A DNA stretch of 64,000 nt from Paracoccus contaminans (GTDB taxonomy: Bacteria; Pseudomonadota; Alphaproteobacteria; Rhodobacterales; Rhodobacteraceae): assembly GCF_002105555.1 (NCBI RefSeq), contig NZ_CP020612.1, forward strand, positions 585,001 through 649,000, written 5' to 3'. Under the pieces are notes generated by a model. It ran no database searches and had not been told where the DNA came from. It worked only from the letters and a program-made list of their open reading frames with translations. Below are positions 1 to 9,348 of the stretch, piece after piece. The stretch's first letter is position 1; every line of letters begins with the position of its first letter. Position numbers and translations under genes: made by a program.

Positions 1-175
1 CGTTGATGACGATGACATTGTCGCCCATGTCCATGTGCGGGGTGAAGGTCGGCTTGTGCTTGCCGCGCAGGCGGCTGGCGACGATCGTGGCGAGGCGGCC
101 CAGGACGACGCCTTCGGCGTCGATCAGGATCCACTTCTTCTCGATATCCGCCGGTTTCGCGGTATAGGTCTTCAT
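1..175 (-). CDS. rplM: 50S ribosomal protein L13, N-terminal part (cut by window edge)
   Basis: Structural protein of the large ribosomal subunit that binds 23S rRNA early in assembly. The 58 visible residues begin MKTYTAKP and carry the typical L13 N-terminus: a WxLIDAEG stretch, [11 protein letters not shown], then [18 protein letters not shown]. The rest of the gene, and probably rpsI, lies beyond base 1. The ATG sits about 40 bases from a possible promoter (TTGACC, 16-base spacer, CAATAC). It is divergent from the crotonase-family gene. Identification is secure despite the truncation. Confidence 0.95.
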   Translation of the reverse strand, partial: MKTYTAKPADIEKKWILIDAEGVVLGRLATIVASRLRGKHKPTFTPHMDMGDNVIVIN

Positions 176-526
176 CTCTCGTCCCTTTCGGGGGGTGTGA
201 ATTCGGATGGGCGTGTATTGCGGAACCGGCCGCGACGGTCAACACGCAGCTTCCCAGATTGTTCTAACGCGATCAACAACTTACGATATAGGTGTTTTAA
301 TACCTGAAGAAAAGCCGCGCTGCAGCCACGCTTTCCGCGGAATCGCTCGGCTCAGCTACCCGCAGCACCGGCGGGCGAAGCTGCCAACGAGCGGATCAGG
401 AGATGCCCTCCAGCACCGGCCCGTCTTTCATGGACAGGAAACACCGGCTTTGGTTCTCGCCCTCATCATCGCGCTTGCCCCTTTCTGGCGCGCCACTAAG
501 CTGACCGGGCAAGGAGGAGAGAAGCG
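176..526. other. divergent intergenic region between rplM and the crotonase gene
   Basis: This 351-base gap holds the promoters of two divergent genes. It is distinctly more AT-rich around 270-305 than its surroundings. There an imperfect inverted repeat (AGGTGTTTTAATACCT, 290-305) could be an operator or an UP-like element. A strong Shine-Dalgarno (AAGGAGGAG) sits at 511-519 before the plus-strand gene. The short ORFs that cross the gap show no family features and look like chance. Confidence 0.5.
215..242 (-). promoter_or_regulatory. possible promoter of rplM
   Basis: On the minus strand TTGACC (237-242) and CAATAC (215-220) are separated by 16 bases and resemble sigma-70 -35 and -10 boxes. 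They lie about 40 bases upstream of the rplM start, a sensible leader length. This is pattern matching in GC-rich DNA and has not been tested. Confidence 0.35.
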
Positions 527-1321
527 ATGACCCCCGACATGCTTCTGCGGCGCGAGGATCACGGTGCGGTCCTGCGCCTGGTGATGACAAGCCCAGGCAC
601 CCTCAACGCCCTGTCGCGCGCCATGATCGCCGCCCTGTCTGATGCGTTTGGCGATATCGGCCGCGCCGGGTCTGTCCATGCGGTGATCCTTGCAGCCGAG
701 GGAAAGGCGTTCTCGGCCGGGCATGACCTGCGCGAGATACAGGGCGCCCGGACGGATGCTGATCAGGGCCAAAGGGCGTATGAGACGCTGTTCGCCGAAT
801 GCGCCGCGATGATGCAGGCCATCCGCGCCCTGCCCCAGCCCGTCATCGCCGAGGTGCAGGGCATTGCAACCGCTGCGGGATGCCAGCTTGTCGCAAGCTG
901 CGACATGGCCGTCGCCGCCCAAGGAACGCGCTTTGGGGTGAACGGCATCAATATCGGGCTGTTCTGCTCGACCCCCATGGTCGCGGTGAGCCGGGCGATC
1001 CTGCCCAAGGCTGCGTTCGAAATGCTGGCCACGGGCGAATTCATCGACGCCGAGCGGGCGCGCATGCTGGGCCTGATCAACCGCGCCGTCCCCGCAGAGC
1101 GCCTGCAGGACGAAACGATGGCCCTTGCCAGCACCGTCGCGGCCAAGCTGCCGGCTGCCATGCGGATGGGCAAGCAGGCATTCTATCAGCAGGCCGGCCT
1201 GCCGCTGGATCAGGCCTATGCCGCTGCGGGCAGGACCATGTGCGACAACATCATGCTGCCCGACACTGACGAAGGGCTGAACGCCTTTCTGGAAAAGCGG
1301 GCGCCGCGCTGGCCGTCCTGA
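527..1321 (+). CDS. enoyl-CoA hydratase/isomerase family protein (ECHDC3-like), probable non-classical crotonase
   Basis: A 264-residue crotonase-fold protein of normal family length, starting after a near-perfect Shine-Dalgarno. The oxyanion-hole region FSAGHDLRE (about 62-70) and the GIATAAGCQLVASCDMA segment (113-129) place it in the enoyl-CoA hydratase superfamily. Both glutamates used by classical hydratases appear to be absent: the first position is Gln120 and the usual PE pair reads NG (139-140). ECHDC3-type proteins share this lack, so ordinary enoyl-CoA hydration is doubtful and the reaction is unknown. The gene ends three bases from the convergent ccdA stop. Confidence 0.88.
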   Translation: MTPDMLLRREDHGAVLRLVMTSPGTLNALSRAMIAALSDAFGDIGRAGSVHAVILAAEGKAFSAGHDLREIQGARTDADQGQRAYETLFAECAAMMQAIRALPQPVIAEVQGIATAAGCQLVASCDMAVAAQGTRFGVNGINIGLFCSTPMVAVSRAILPKAAFEMLATGEFIDAERARMLGLINRAVPAERLQDETMALASTVAAKLPAAMRMGKQAFYQQAGLPLDQAYAAAGRTMCDNIMLPDTDEGLNAFLEKRAPRWPS

Positions 1322-1324
1322 CGG

Positions 1325-2062
1325 TCAGCCGATCGCGGCAAGCCCCGGAAAGGTCTCGATCAGCCAATAGCTGACAGCGCCCAGCCAGCCGCTCAGCAGC
1401 AGCGCGCCGACAGCGACCAGCAACGCGCCCGACAGGCGCTCGACCGCGCCCATGTGCCGCTTGATCCTGTTCATCAGACCCATTGCACGCTCGATGAAGA
1501 TTGCCGACAGCAGGAACGGGATACCCAATCCTAGGGCATAGACACCCAGCAATCCGGTCCCCCGCGCCGGGTCGGTTGCCGCCAGCGTCAGGATCATCGA
1601 AAGCTGCGGCCCGATGCAAGGGGTCCACCCAAAGGCAAAGGCCAGGCCCAGCAGATAGGCGCCGATGGCCGAGCCGCCCTGCTGCCCGGCGTCAAGCCGG
1701 GCCTCGCGCTCCAGCAGGGGGATGCGGAAGACATGCAGGAAATGCAGGCCCAGCACGATGATGAAGGCGCCTGAAAGCCGCGCCAGCAGCGGCTGATATT
1801 GCAAGAACGCCCGCCCGAAGGCCGATGCCGCATAGCCCATCAACAGGAAGACCGTGCTCAGACCCATCACGAAGAACAGCGCCGGGACCACGGCACTGCG
1901 CTGGCGGTCCTTCAGCACGGAAACCCGGACCCCTGTCATATAGGCCAGATAGGGCGGCACGATCGGCAGCACGCAGGGCGACAGGAAGGACAGCAAGCCT
2001 GCCACCGCCGCAACCAGCGCGGCAGGCAGGAACGCGGCATTGACAAGCTCGATTCCGAACAT
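1325..2062 (-). CDS. ccdA: cytochrome c biogenesis protein CcdA (DsbD-type transmembrane thiol transporter)
   Basis: Inner-membrane protein that passes reducing equivalents from cytoplasmic thioredoxin to periplasmic thioredoxin-like partners, for haem attachment to c-type cytochromes. It is 245 residues with about six hydrophobic helices. The two family cysteines are visible as LSPCVLP (Cys30) and GWTPCIGP (Cys149), each next to the conserved prolines. A GAGAGGAA Shine-Dalgarno precedes the ATG. It lies downstream of rne on the same strand, with a hairpin between them. ccmI, another cytochrome c maturation gene, lies elsewhere in the window. Confidence 0.92.
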   Translation of the reverse strand: MFGIELVNAAFLPAALVAAVAGLLSFLSPCVLPIVPPYLAYMTGVRVSVLKDRQRSAVVPALFFVMGLSTVFLLMGYAASAFGRAFLQYQPLLARLSGAFIIVLGLHFLHVFRIPLLEREARLDAGQQGGSAIGAYLLGLAFAFGWTPCIGPQLSMILTLAATDPARGTGLLGVYALGLGIPFLLSAIFIERAMGLMNRIKRHMGAVERLSGALLVAVGALLLSGWLGAVSYWLIETFPGLAAIG

Positions 2063-2081
2063 CGGCGCAGGTTCCTCTCAT

Positions 2082-2111
2082 GCGGCGGGCCGGCAGGCTC
2101 CGGCCCGTCGC
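2082..2111 (-). terminator. hairpin between rne and ccdA
   Basis: GGGCCGG (2087-2093) pairs with CCGGCCC (2100-2106) over a six-base loop. Flanking bases extend the stem to about twelve pairs with one G-U. It lies between the end of rne and the start of ccdA. There is no T tract, so it may be a weak terminator or a processing/stability hairpin. Confidence 0.4.
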
Positions 2112-2133
2112 AGGGTTCTTGGCAGCAGGCGCC

Positions 2134-4980
2134 TCAGCCCTGGGACCACCAGCCGCGCCGGCGCGGGCGGTTCGGGTCGGACGCCCGGGGCGCCGGGGCA
2201 TCGGCCCCGGCCGGGGGCTGGGCGATATCCGCCGGCGGGGACTGGTCCCCTGCGTCATCGGCTTGCGGGAATGCGGCCGCATCGGGGATCGGGTCAGCCT
2301 CGACAGCCGGGGCAGCTTCATGCGCAAGGGCGACCGGCGCCGCAGGCTCGTTGCGGCTGAGGGCCGGCTCGCCATCCTGCTCCTCCGGGCGGCCCGGATC
2401 GTCCGGATGAACCGGCTGGTCCTGGGCAGCGGCGCTGCCCGCGGCGCCATCCTGCGCGTCGCTCAGAGTTGCCAGGGGAAAGGCTCCATCGGCGGGCGCA
2501 TCGGCGGCGGGCATGGCTGCGGCATCTGCAGGATCACCCTGCAGGGCGTCATGCTCCGGCCAGGCGCCCAGCCCATCGGCATTTGCCGGGATGCCGCCGG
2601 TCTCAATGTCCTGGGGAACGCCCGCCGCGGCATCGCGGCTTTCGTCCAGGATGGCGCCCATGGGGGCGGTCGCCTCGGATGAGGCGCCCGAATCGCGGTC
2701 CTTGCGCCGCCGTGAGCGGCCGCGCCGGCGCGAACGGCCGCCGCCCTCGGCCTCGTCACCCTCGGGGGCGGCAGCCTCTGCAGGGGCAGCATCCTCGGCG
2801 CTCTCGCTGCCACCGGCTTCCTCTGCCGCGCCCTCGTCATCCCCGCGTCCACCGCGGCGGCGGCGCCGGCGACGGCGCGTCCGGCCCTCATCCGCGTCAT
2901 CCGCGGCCTCGCTGGCCGGCCGCATCGCAGCCGCATCCGGCCTTTCGGCCTCCGGCTCGGCCATCTCGACCGGCAGGGTATCCTCGGCCTCGTCGATCTG
3001 CGCCATCAGGCTGGCATCCACCGAAAGCGCGCCCGACACCGCCTCGGGCACCGACCGCGAGGCGGTCTTGAACTTCTCCATGGTGAAATCGGGCGAAATC
3101 AGCGCCGGGTCCGCTTCGAGCCGCACCGACAGTCCATAGCGCGTCTCGATCATGCCGAGATGCTCTCGCTTGTGGTTCATCAGGAAATTAGCAACCGCAA
3201 CCGGCGCCCTGACCAGAACCTCGCGCGATCGCTTGCGCGTGCCCTCGTCCTCGATCGCCCGCAGAATGGTCAGCGCCATCGAATCGTCCGACCGGATCAG
3301 GCCGGTGCCGTGGCAATGGGCGCAGGGCTGGGTGGTCGATTCCAGCATGCCCGGCCGCAGCCGCTGGCGGCTCATCTCCATCAGGCCAAAGCCGGAAATG
3401 CGGCCGACCTGGATCCGCGCCCGGTCGTTCTTCAGCGCGTCCTTGAACCGCTTTTCGACCGCCGCATTGTTGCGCCGCTCGTCCATGTCGATGAAGTCGA
3501 TGACGATCAGCCCCGCCAGGTCGCGCAGCCGCAACTGGCGCGCGATCTCGTCGGCGGCCTCGCAGTTGGTCTTGAAGGCGGTTTCCTCGATCGAGCCTTC
3601 CTTGGTCGCCCGGCCCGAGTTCACGTCGATGGCCACCAGCGCCTCGGTGATGCCGATAACGATATAGCCGCCCGATTTCAGCTGGACGGTCGGGTTGAAC
3701 ATCCCGGCCAGATAGCTTTCCACCTGATGGCGCGCGAACAGGGGCATCGGATCGGTGTAATGCCTGACCGCCCGGACCTGGTCGGGCATGATCATCGCCA
3801 TGAAGTCCCTGGCGGTGCGATAGCCGCGCTCGCCATCGACCCACACTTCGTCGATGTCGTTGCCGTAAAGATCGCGGATCGAGCGCTTGATGAGATCGCC
3901 TTCCTCATAGATCGCCGCCGGCGCGATCGAGCGGAAGGTGCGTTCGCGGATCTGGTCCCACAGCCGCATCAGATATTCATAGTCGCGCTTGATCTCGGTC
4001 CGGGTGCGCTGGCTGCCGGCGGTGCGGATGATCAGCCCGGCGCCCTGCGGCACCTCGAGTTCGGCCGCGATCTCCTTGAGCTTCTTGCGGTCGGCGACAT
4101 TGGTGATCTTGCGGGAAATCCCGCCGCCGCGGGCGGTGTTGGGCATCAGCACGCAATAGCGTCCGGGCAGCGACAGATAGGTCGTCAGCGCCGCGCCCTT
4201 GTTGCCGCGTTCCTCCTTGACCACCTGGACCAGCATGATCTGCCGGACCCTGATGACCTCCTGGATCTTGTAGCGGCGGGCACGCGGCTTGCGGGCCGGG
4301 CGGATCTCCTCGGCCACGTCCTCCTCGGCGACCGATTCGATCTCGTCGGCGGGATTGTCCTCGCCCTGCATGTCCTCGCCCGGCGCATCCTCGTCGGCGG
4401 GCGGCTCGGCCGTGCGCTCGGGCGCGGCCTCATCCCCGCCCTGCCCTGCGAGCGAAGGATCAACCTCATCCCCCGGGGCCGCGGCAAAGCCGGCTTCGAC
4501 GGCGGCCTCGTCCTCGGCCTCGGCGGTATCGGCGATCTCCATGCCCTGGATCGCATCGCTGCGGGTGACCGCATCGCCGCCTGCGGCACGCTCGGCCCTT
4601 TCGGCTGTCCGCTCGTCGCCGCGGGCGCGGCTGCGCCGCCCCTTGCTGCCGCGGCGCTCGCGGGCGTGTTCCTCGTCCTCGTCCGCCTGGGCGGCGGCGC
4701 GGTCTTCCTCGATCAGGGCGCGGCGGTCGGCGGCGGGGATCTGGTAATAGTCAGGGTGGATCTCGGCGAAGGCCAGAAAGCCGTGGCGGTTGCCGCCATA
4801 TTCCACGAAGGCGGCCTGCAGCGAAGGCTCGACCCGCGTGACCTTTGCCAGATAGATGTTGCCAGCAAGCTGGCGCTTGTTCACCGTCTCGAAGTCAAAG
4901 TCTTCGACCCGCGTTCCATCGGCCACGACGACCCGGGTTTCCTCCGGATGCGTGGCGTCGATCAGCATTTTCTTTGCCAT
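2134..4980 (-). CDS. rne: ribonuclease E
   Basis: Essential endoribonuclease for mRNA decay and rRNA/tRNA processing, and scaffold of the degradosome. The 948-residue product starts MAKKMLIDA; an ATG five codons upstream is possible. The N-terminal S1 domain (from about residue 35) is split by an acidic, low-complexity insert of about 150 residues (roughly 90-235), then resumes at YKIQEVIRV. The catalytic core shows the metal-binding aspartates in AIDVNSGR (Asp452) and GLIVIDFIDM (Asp495). The Zn-link is PCAHCHGTG (Cys553, Cys556). The C-terminal third is a degenerate scaffold with arginine-rich RRRRRRRR and RRRGRSRRR RNA-binding blocks and Ala/Glu-rich linkers. The long leader upstream fits the known autoregulation of rne. 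Confidence 0.96.
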   Translation of the reverse strand: MAKKMLIDATHPEETRVVVADGTRVEDFDFETVNKRQLAGNIYLAKVTRVEPSLQAAFVEYGGNRHGFLAFAEIHPDYYQIPAADRRALIEEDRAAAQADEDEEHARERRGSKGRRSRARGDERTAERAERAAGGDAVTRSDAIQGMEIADTAEAEDEAAVEAGFAAAPGDEVDPSLAGQGGDEAAPERTAEPPADEDAPGEDMQGEDNPADEIESVAEEDVAEEIRPARKPRARRYKIQEVIRVRQIMLVQVVKEERGNKGAALTTYLSLPGRYCVLMPNTARGGGISRKITNVADRKKLKEIAAELEVPQGAGLIIRTAGSQRTRTEIKRDYEYLMRLWDQIRERTFRSIAPAAIYEEGDLIKRSIRDLYGNDIDEVWVDGERGYRTARDFMAMIMPDQVRAVRHYTDPMPLFARHQVESYLAGMFNPTVQLKSGGYIVIGITEALVAIDVNSGRATKEGSIEETAFKTNCEAADEIARQLRLRDLAGLIVIDFIDMDERRNNAAVEKRFKDALKNDRARIQVGRISGFGLMEMSRQRLRPGMLESTTQPCAHCHGTGLIRSDDSMALTILRAIEDEGTRKRSREVLVRAPVAVANFLMNHKREHLGMIETRYGLSVRLEADPALISPDFTMEKFKTASRSVPEAVSGALSVDASLMAQIDEAEDTLPVEMAEPEAERPDAAAMRPASEAADDADEGRTRRRRRRRRGGRGDDEGAAEEAGGSESAEDAAPAEAAAPEGDEAEGGGRSRRRGRSRRRKDRDSGASSEATAPMGAILDESRDAAAGVPQDIETGGIPANADGLGAWPEHDALQGDPADAAAMPAADAPADGAFPLATLSDAQDGAAGSAAAQDQPVHPDDPGRPEEQDGEPALSRNEPAAPVALAHEAAPAVEADPIPDAAAFPQADDAGDQSPPADIAQPPAGADAPAPRASDPNRPRRRGWWSQG

Positions 4981-5459
4981 GAAATGTTCTTTCACGCAGC
5001 CCGGTCCGGCCGCTGCAACGCGGCGGGGATGACGGGGTGCGACATGATTGGGACGCCGGCCGGTTGCGCGCCGATGACTGGCCCCAGAGGGCTATGGGAC
5101 GGGCGGGGAACCTGTCCCCCCCGGCACCGGCATCAACATTGCTCGCGCGATCCATCGCGTCTCTTTTTCCTGTGCCCCACACCACAAAGCGCGAGGCGGC
5201 GAGTGTTATGGCGGACGCCATGCGACAAGGATGCCGTCATCAGCCCGCCGGCTTTCCGACGCGGCCGGCTGCGGGAAAAGCCCCCGCCTTGCCGCCGCGC
5301 TGCGAAATCTTGTGCACGGGTCAGGGCCCGAAGGGGGCCGTCTGTCCGCGCATGTCCCCAACATAGGGCGCGGCACCGCGCAATGACAATCGGAAAGCGA
5401 CCTGGGCCATCCTTCCCCTGGCCGCCTGTCCGCCGATTGCGCCGCCAAGGCCCCGCGGC
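4981..5459 (-). other. rne upstream region / long 5' leader
   Basis: A 479-base gap between rne and the response-regulator gene. ORFs on both strands cross it, but none has family features, a good start or expected codon use. In other proteobacteria rne has a long structured 5' leader through which RNase E controls its own mRNA, and this gap could hold such a leader. I see no convincing -35/-10 pair and cannot fold it by eye. Confidence 0.4.
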
Positions 5460-6791
5460 TTACAGGTAATCGCCCCGGCTCAGCCCATATTTGGCCATCT
5501 TCTCGTTCAGCGTCCGGCGCGGCAGGCACAATTCATCCATCACCGCGCTGATCGAGCCCTTGTGCCGCCGCATGGTGTTGTCGAGCAGCATCTTTTCAAA
5601 GCTCTCGACATATTCCTTGAGCGGCTTGCCCTCGGTCGTGGTCGCATCGGCGGTCTGGCTGTCGTCGCCATCCGCCATCAGCAGCGATGCGATCGACCCC
5701 GATCCCCGCCGGTTCTGCAGGACCGCGCGTTCGGCCACGTTGATCAGCTGGCGCACATTGCCCGGCCAGGGCGCCTGCAGCAGCTGGGCTGCCTCCTGCG
5801 CGGTCACCTGCGGCGGCTCGCAGCCGTATTCGTCGGCGAACTGCTCGGTCATCCGGGTGAACAGCGACAGGATGTCCTCGCCGCGCTGGCGCAGCGGGGG
5901 CAGCGTGATCTTGAGGGCCGACAGACGGTAGAACAGGTCGGGCCGCAGGCTGTCCTCGGCCCGCCGCCCCTCGCCGCGCGCGTTCGAGATGGCGATGATG
6001 CGCGTTTCGGCCGGCTGGCCCTGATCGGCAATGAAGGCCAGCAGCCGCGCCTGCAGCGGCTCGGACAGGGCGTCGATATCCTCAAGGCACAATGTGCCGC
6101 CGCGCGCCTCCTCGACGGCGGGCAACCCGTCCTCGACCGGGCCGAACAGGCGGGTCGCCAGCGCCTCGTCGCTATAGGCCGCGCAGGACACGGGCACGAA
6201 CTTGCGCGAGGCACGCGGGCCCACCGCGTGCAGGGCATGGGCAACCAGCGTCTTGCCGGTCCCCGTCTCGCCGTCGATCAGCACATGCCCGTCGGCCTGG
6301 CCCAGGTCGAGGATGTCCTCGCGCAGGCGGTCCATGGCGGGGCTGGCGCCCATCAGCTTGGACATGACCTGCTGGCCCTCGGACAGGTCGCGGCGCAGCG
6401 CGCGGTTGTCCAGCGTGATGCGCCGTGCCTGCGTCGCCTTCTTGGCCAGCTCCGTCATCCGGTCGGGGTTGAACGGCTTTTCCATGAAATCCATGGCGCC
6501 CAGGCGCATCGCCTCGACTGCCATCGGCACGTCGCCATGGCCGGTGATCATGATGACCGGCAGGCCCGAATCCTGCCCCATCAGCCGCTTGAGAAAGGCC
6601 ATTCCGTCCATGCCGGGCATGCGGATGTCGGAAATGACCACCCCCGGCCAGTCGGGGCCGATGACCTTCAGCGCATCCTCGGCGCTGGCATAGCTTTCGG
6701 TCTGGAATCCCGACAGGCTCAGCCACTGGCTAATGGATTCGCGCATGTCGGGTTCGTCATCGACGATCGCCACCGTCATCATCTGTGCCAT
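5460..6791 (-). CDS. DctD-like NtrC-family response regulator lacking GAFTGA
   Basis: A 443-residue three-domain regulator, partner of the adjacent kinase and probably a C4-dicarboxylate-type regulator. The receiver domain (5-120) has DDE (11-13), phosphoacceptor Asp55 and Lys105. The AAA+ domain (about 145-365) has Walker A GETGTGKT (174-181), a Walker B-like GGTLCLEDID (231-240) and an RPDLFYRL sensor region. The C-terminus (395-443) is a Fis-type helix-turn-helix. The GAFTGA loop needed to contact sigma-54 is missing: after RLFG (214-217) the chain runs straight to EEARGGTL. I chose the ATG preceded by AAAGGA; an ATG six codons upstream overlaps the kinase stop as ATGA. The sequence suggests activation without sigma-54, as described for Rhodobacter capsulatus NtrC. 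Confidence 0.85.
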   Translation of the reverse strand: MAQMMTVAIVDDEPDMRESISQWLSLSGFQTESYASAEDALKVIGPDWPGVVISDIRMPGMDGMAFLKRLMGQDSGLPVIMITGHGDVPMAVEAMRLGAMDFMEKPFNPDRMTELAKKATQARRITLDNRALRRDLSEGQQVMSKLMGASPAMDRLREDILDLGQADGHVLIDGETGTGKTLVAHALHAVGPRASRKFVPVSCAAYSDEALATRLFGPVEDGLPAVEEARGGTLCLEDIDALSEPLQARLLAFIADQGQPAETRIIAISNARGEGRRAEDSLRPDLFYRLSALKITLPPLRQRGEDILSLFTRMTEQFADEYGCEPPQVTAQEAAQLLQAPWPGNVRQLINVAERAVLQNRRGSGSIASLLMADGDDSQTADATTTEGKPLKEYVESFEKMLLDNTMRRHKGSISAVMDELCLPRRTLNEKMAKYGLSRGDYL

Positions 6792-6805
6792 CCTGTGTCC
6801 TTTCG

Positions 6806-8608
6806 TCATTCCGCGGCCAGCGGCCGCGCGCCGCCGGTGCGGCTTTCGTAAAGCGGCAGCTCAACGTCGAAGACGGCGCCGCCATCGTCACGGTTGTAGG
6901 CGGTCAGGCGTCCGCCGAAATCGGCCACGATCCCCGACGAGATCGCCAGCCCCAGCCCGGTTCCCTCGCCCGGCCCCTTTGTCGTCCAGAAGGGTTCAAA
7001 CAGCTTTTCCAGATCGGTGACACCTGGCCCGTTGTCGCGCACCGACAAATGCGCGTGAGAGAGCGCGTCCACGACCAGTTCGATCGAAGGGTCTCGCACG
7101 GTGCGCGTGGCGTCCAGGGCGTTGCGGATCAGGTTGATGATGACCTGTTCCAGACGGATGCGGTCGCACAGCACCATCACCGGCTCGCGCGCGATCGATC
7201 GTTGCAGGCGCACGCGCCGATTGCGCAGCTGCGGCTCCATCATCGTCAGCGCGCCCGACAGGGCGACGCGCAGGTCCACCGGCTCGAACGCCTCGCCGCC
7301 CTTGCGGGCATAGGATTTCAGTTGCCGCGTGATCGTGCCCATGCGTTCCAGCAGATCGTCGATCCGCTGGAACGAGGTCAGCGCCTCGTCCCCCCGGTCG
7401 CGCTCCAGCAGCAGGCGGGCGCCGGCCAGATAGGTCTTCATGGCAGCAAGCGGCTGGTTCAGCTCATGGCTGACCCCGGCCGACATCTCGCCCAGCACGG
7501 CCAGCTTGGAAGCCTGCTGGACCGTCTGCTCGGCGACATGCAGCTCACGCTGGACGCGCTCGCGCTCGGCGATCTCGCGCGTCAGACGCATGTTGAGTGC
7601 CCGCAGCTCGGCCGATTCGCGCCGGTAGCGCGCCGATTGCACGCGGGCGCGCCGGGACAGCACATAAAATCCCGCCGCCAGCAGGATCGCAAAGCCCATG
7701 ATTTCAAGCGCCAGAAAGGCGTTCACCCTTTCGCGGATCGAATCATAGGTGGTGAACAGCGTCATCCGCCAGCCGCGGAAGGGGATGCGCGTTTCCGACT
7801 GCATCACCGCCTTGCCCTTGACATAGGCGTCGGCCGGACGCGTGGACCAGTCGGCCGTGACCTGAAAGGCCCGTTCGATCGCCGAAGGGGCGGACCGGAT
7901 CGCCAGCGCGTCGCTCAGCGCCAGGCCGCGCCAGCGCCCCTCGGTGGACAGGATGATCCGCCCCTCGCTGTCGGTGACGGCAACGGCATCGGATATGCCC
8001 GACCACGACCGCTCCAGCCGCGACAGGTCCGCGCCCACCACGATGACGCCAAGCGTCTTGCCGTCATGGATCACCGCCCGCGAATAGGTGAAGTCAAAGC
8101 CCCCGACCGGCGCGTCCGAGACGGTGAACACCGTGTCATTGGTGCGCATCGCCTCGACATAGAAGGGCGCGGCGACATAGTTCGTCGCCAGCAGCTTGCG
8201 GTCGGTCGCCCCGACCGTCAGGCCCGCATTGTCCAGCAGCCTGATCGAGGCGGCGCCGATGTCCTTCTGGGCGGCGATCAGGCGGGCCGAGATCCGGGTG
8301 TAATCCTTGCCCTCAAGCGAGCCGATCAATGCCGGATCACGGGCCAGCAGCAGCGGAACGACCGAGGTGCGCTGCAGCTCCGACAGCAGGTTCCCGGTAT
8401 AAAGCGCCGATCTGAGTTCGGACCGCACGCGGGTGTTTTCCGAAAACCGTTCGGTCAGCCACAGGTTCGTCCACCAGATCGCCCCAACCGCCGCGGCCAC
8501 CAGAAGCGCGGCGATCAACTGGTTCACCAGCCGCGTCTGGACCCGCCTGCGCAGCCGCCGGTTGCCCTGATCGCCTGTGGTGTGAGGATGCGCTGCGGCC
8601 ATGTCCAT
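6806..8608 (-). CDS. DctB-like membrane sensor histidine kinase
   Basis: Kinase of the two-component pair with the following regulator, of about 600 residues. After a basic N-terminus it has a first membrane helix (LIAALLVAAAVGAIWW), a periplasmic double-Cache-like sensor region of about 250 residues, and a second helix (IMGFAILLAAGFYVL). A coiled linker follows, then the HisKA domain with the phosphoacceptor in AGVSHELNQP. The HATPase domain shows the N box LIRNALDAT, G1 VRDNGPGV and G2 GEGTGLGLAIS. The architecture matches DctB, which senses C4-dicarboxylates. No dicarboxylate transporter is in the window, so the ligand is inferred. I used the ATG before DMAAAHP; one 20 codons upstream is possible. 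Confidence 0.87.
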   Translation of the reverse strand: MDMAAAHPHTTGDQGNRRLRRRVQTRLVNQLIAALLVAAAVGAIWWTNLWLTERFSENTRVRSELRSALYTGNLLSELQRTSVVPLLLARDPALIGSLEGKDYTRISARLIAAQKDIGAASIRLLDNAGLTVGATDRKLLATNYVAAPFYVEAMRTNDTVFTVSDAPVGGFDFTYSRAVIHDGKTLGVIVVGADLSRLERSWSGISDAVAVTDSEGRIILSTEGRWRGLALSDALAIRSAPSAIERAFQVTADWSTRPADAYVKGKAVMQSETRIPFRGWRMTLFTTYDSIRERVNAFLALEIMGFAILLAAGFYVLSRRARVQSARYRRESAELRALNMRLTREIAERERVQRELHVAEQTVQQASKLAVLGEMSAGVSHELNQPLAAMKTYLAGARLLLERDRGDEALTSFQRIDDLLERMGTITRQLKSYARKGGEAFEPVDLRVALSGALTMMEPQLRNRRVRLQRSIAREPVMVLCDRIRLEQVIINLIRNALDATRTVRDPSIELVVDALSHAHLSVRDNGPGVTDLEKLFEPFWTTKGPGEGTGLGLAISSGIVADFGGRLTAYNRDDGGAVFDVELPLYESRTGGARPLAAE

Positions 8609-8679
8609 CCCCGAAAGGTTAAGCCAAGGCGGAGTTCGGCTCAACCCGCGCCGTCCGGGCGGCGGCAAGGCGCCGATGC

Positions 8680-9348
8680 TCAGGCGCTTGCCAGGCTGTC
8701 CATCAGGCCGCGGAACAGCCGCGCCCCGTCCGATCCGCCATGGGCCGGCTCGGCCGCGCGTTCGGGATGCGGCATCATCCCCAGAACCCGCCGGTTTTCC
8801 GACAGGACGGCGGCGATCGCATCCACCGACCCGTTCAGGGCGCCGCGATAGGCAAGGGCGATGCGCCCCTGGCCGTGCAGGCGCGCAAGCCCTTCGTCAT
8901 CAATCTGGTAATTGCCGTCATGATGGGCAACAGGCAGCGAGATCGCCTCGCCCTCGCTGAACGCCGCCAGCCAGGGATTGTCGCGCGACACCACCCTCAG
9001 CGCGGCATCCCTGCAGATGAAGGTCAGCCCCGCATTTCGCATCAGCGCGCCGGGCAGCAGCCCCAGCTCTGTCAGCACCTGAAAGCCGTTGCAGATCCCC
9101 AGCACCAGCCCGCCGCGCCCGGCATGCTCGCGGATCGCCGCCGCGATGGGCGAACGCGCCGCGATGGCCCCGCAGCGCAGGTAATCACCGAAGGAAAACC
9201 CGCCGGGCAGGGCCACGAGGTCGGTGCCCCCCGGCAGCGCGCTGTCCTTGTGCCAGACGCGGGCGACCTGCGCCCCGGCCTGCTCCAGCGCGACGGCCAG
9301 GTCGCGGTCGCAGTTGGATCCGGGAAAGGTGACGACGGCGGCTTTCAT
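8680..9348 (-). CDS. purQ: phosphoribosylformylglycinamidine synthase, glutaminase subunit PurQ
   Basis: Class I glutamine amidotransferase that supplies ammonia to PurL in step four of purine synthesis. The 222 residues match the usual length of the separate-subunit form. The nucleophile lies in GICNGFQ (Cys86), and the rest of the triad is in MMPHPE (His194, Glu196). The N-terminal [10 protein letters not shown] and the [19 protein letters not shown] segment are PurQ signatures. purS and purL are not adjacent here. It is followed on the same strand by the DctB-like kinase, with no sign of a functional link. Confidence 0.95.
   Translation of the reverse strand: MKAAVVTFPGSNCDRDLAVALEQAGAQVARVWHKDSALPGGTDLVALPGGFSFGDYLRCGAIAARSPIAAAIREHAGRGGLVLGICNGFQVLTELGLLPGALMRNAGLTFICRDAALRVVSRDNPWLAAFSEGEAISLPVAHHDGNYQIDDEGLARLHGQGRIALAYRGALNGSVDAIAAVLSENRRVLGMMPHPERAAEPAHGGSDGARLFRGLMDSLASA

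Noticed and set aside
3160-5469. Long plus-strand ORF antisense to rne (769 codons)
   Set aside because: It is an open shadow of rne in GC-rich DNA. The translation is low-complexity and has no motif, while rne on the other strand has full catalytic motifs.
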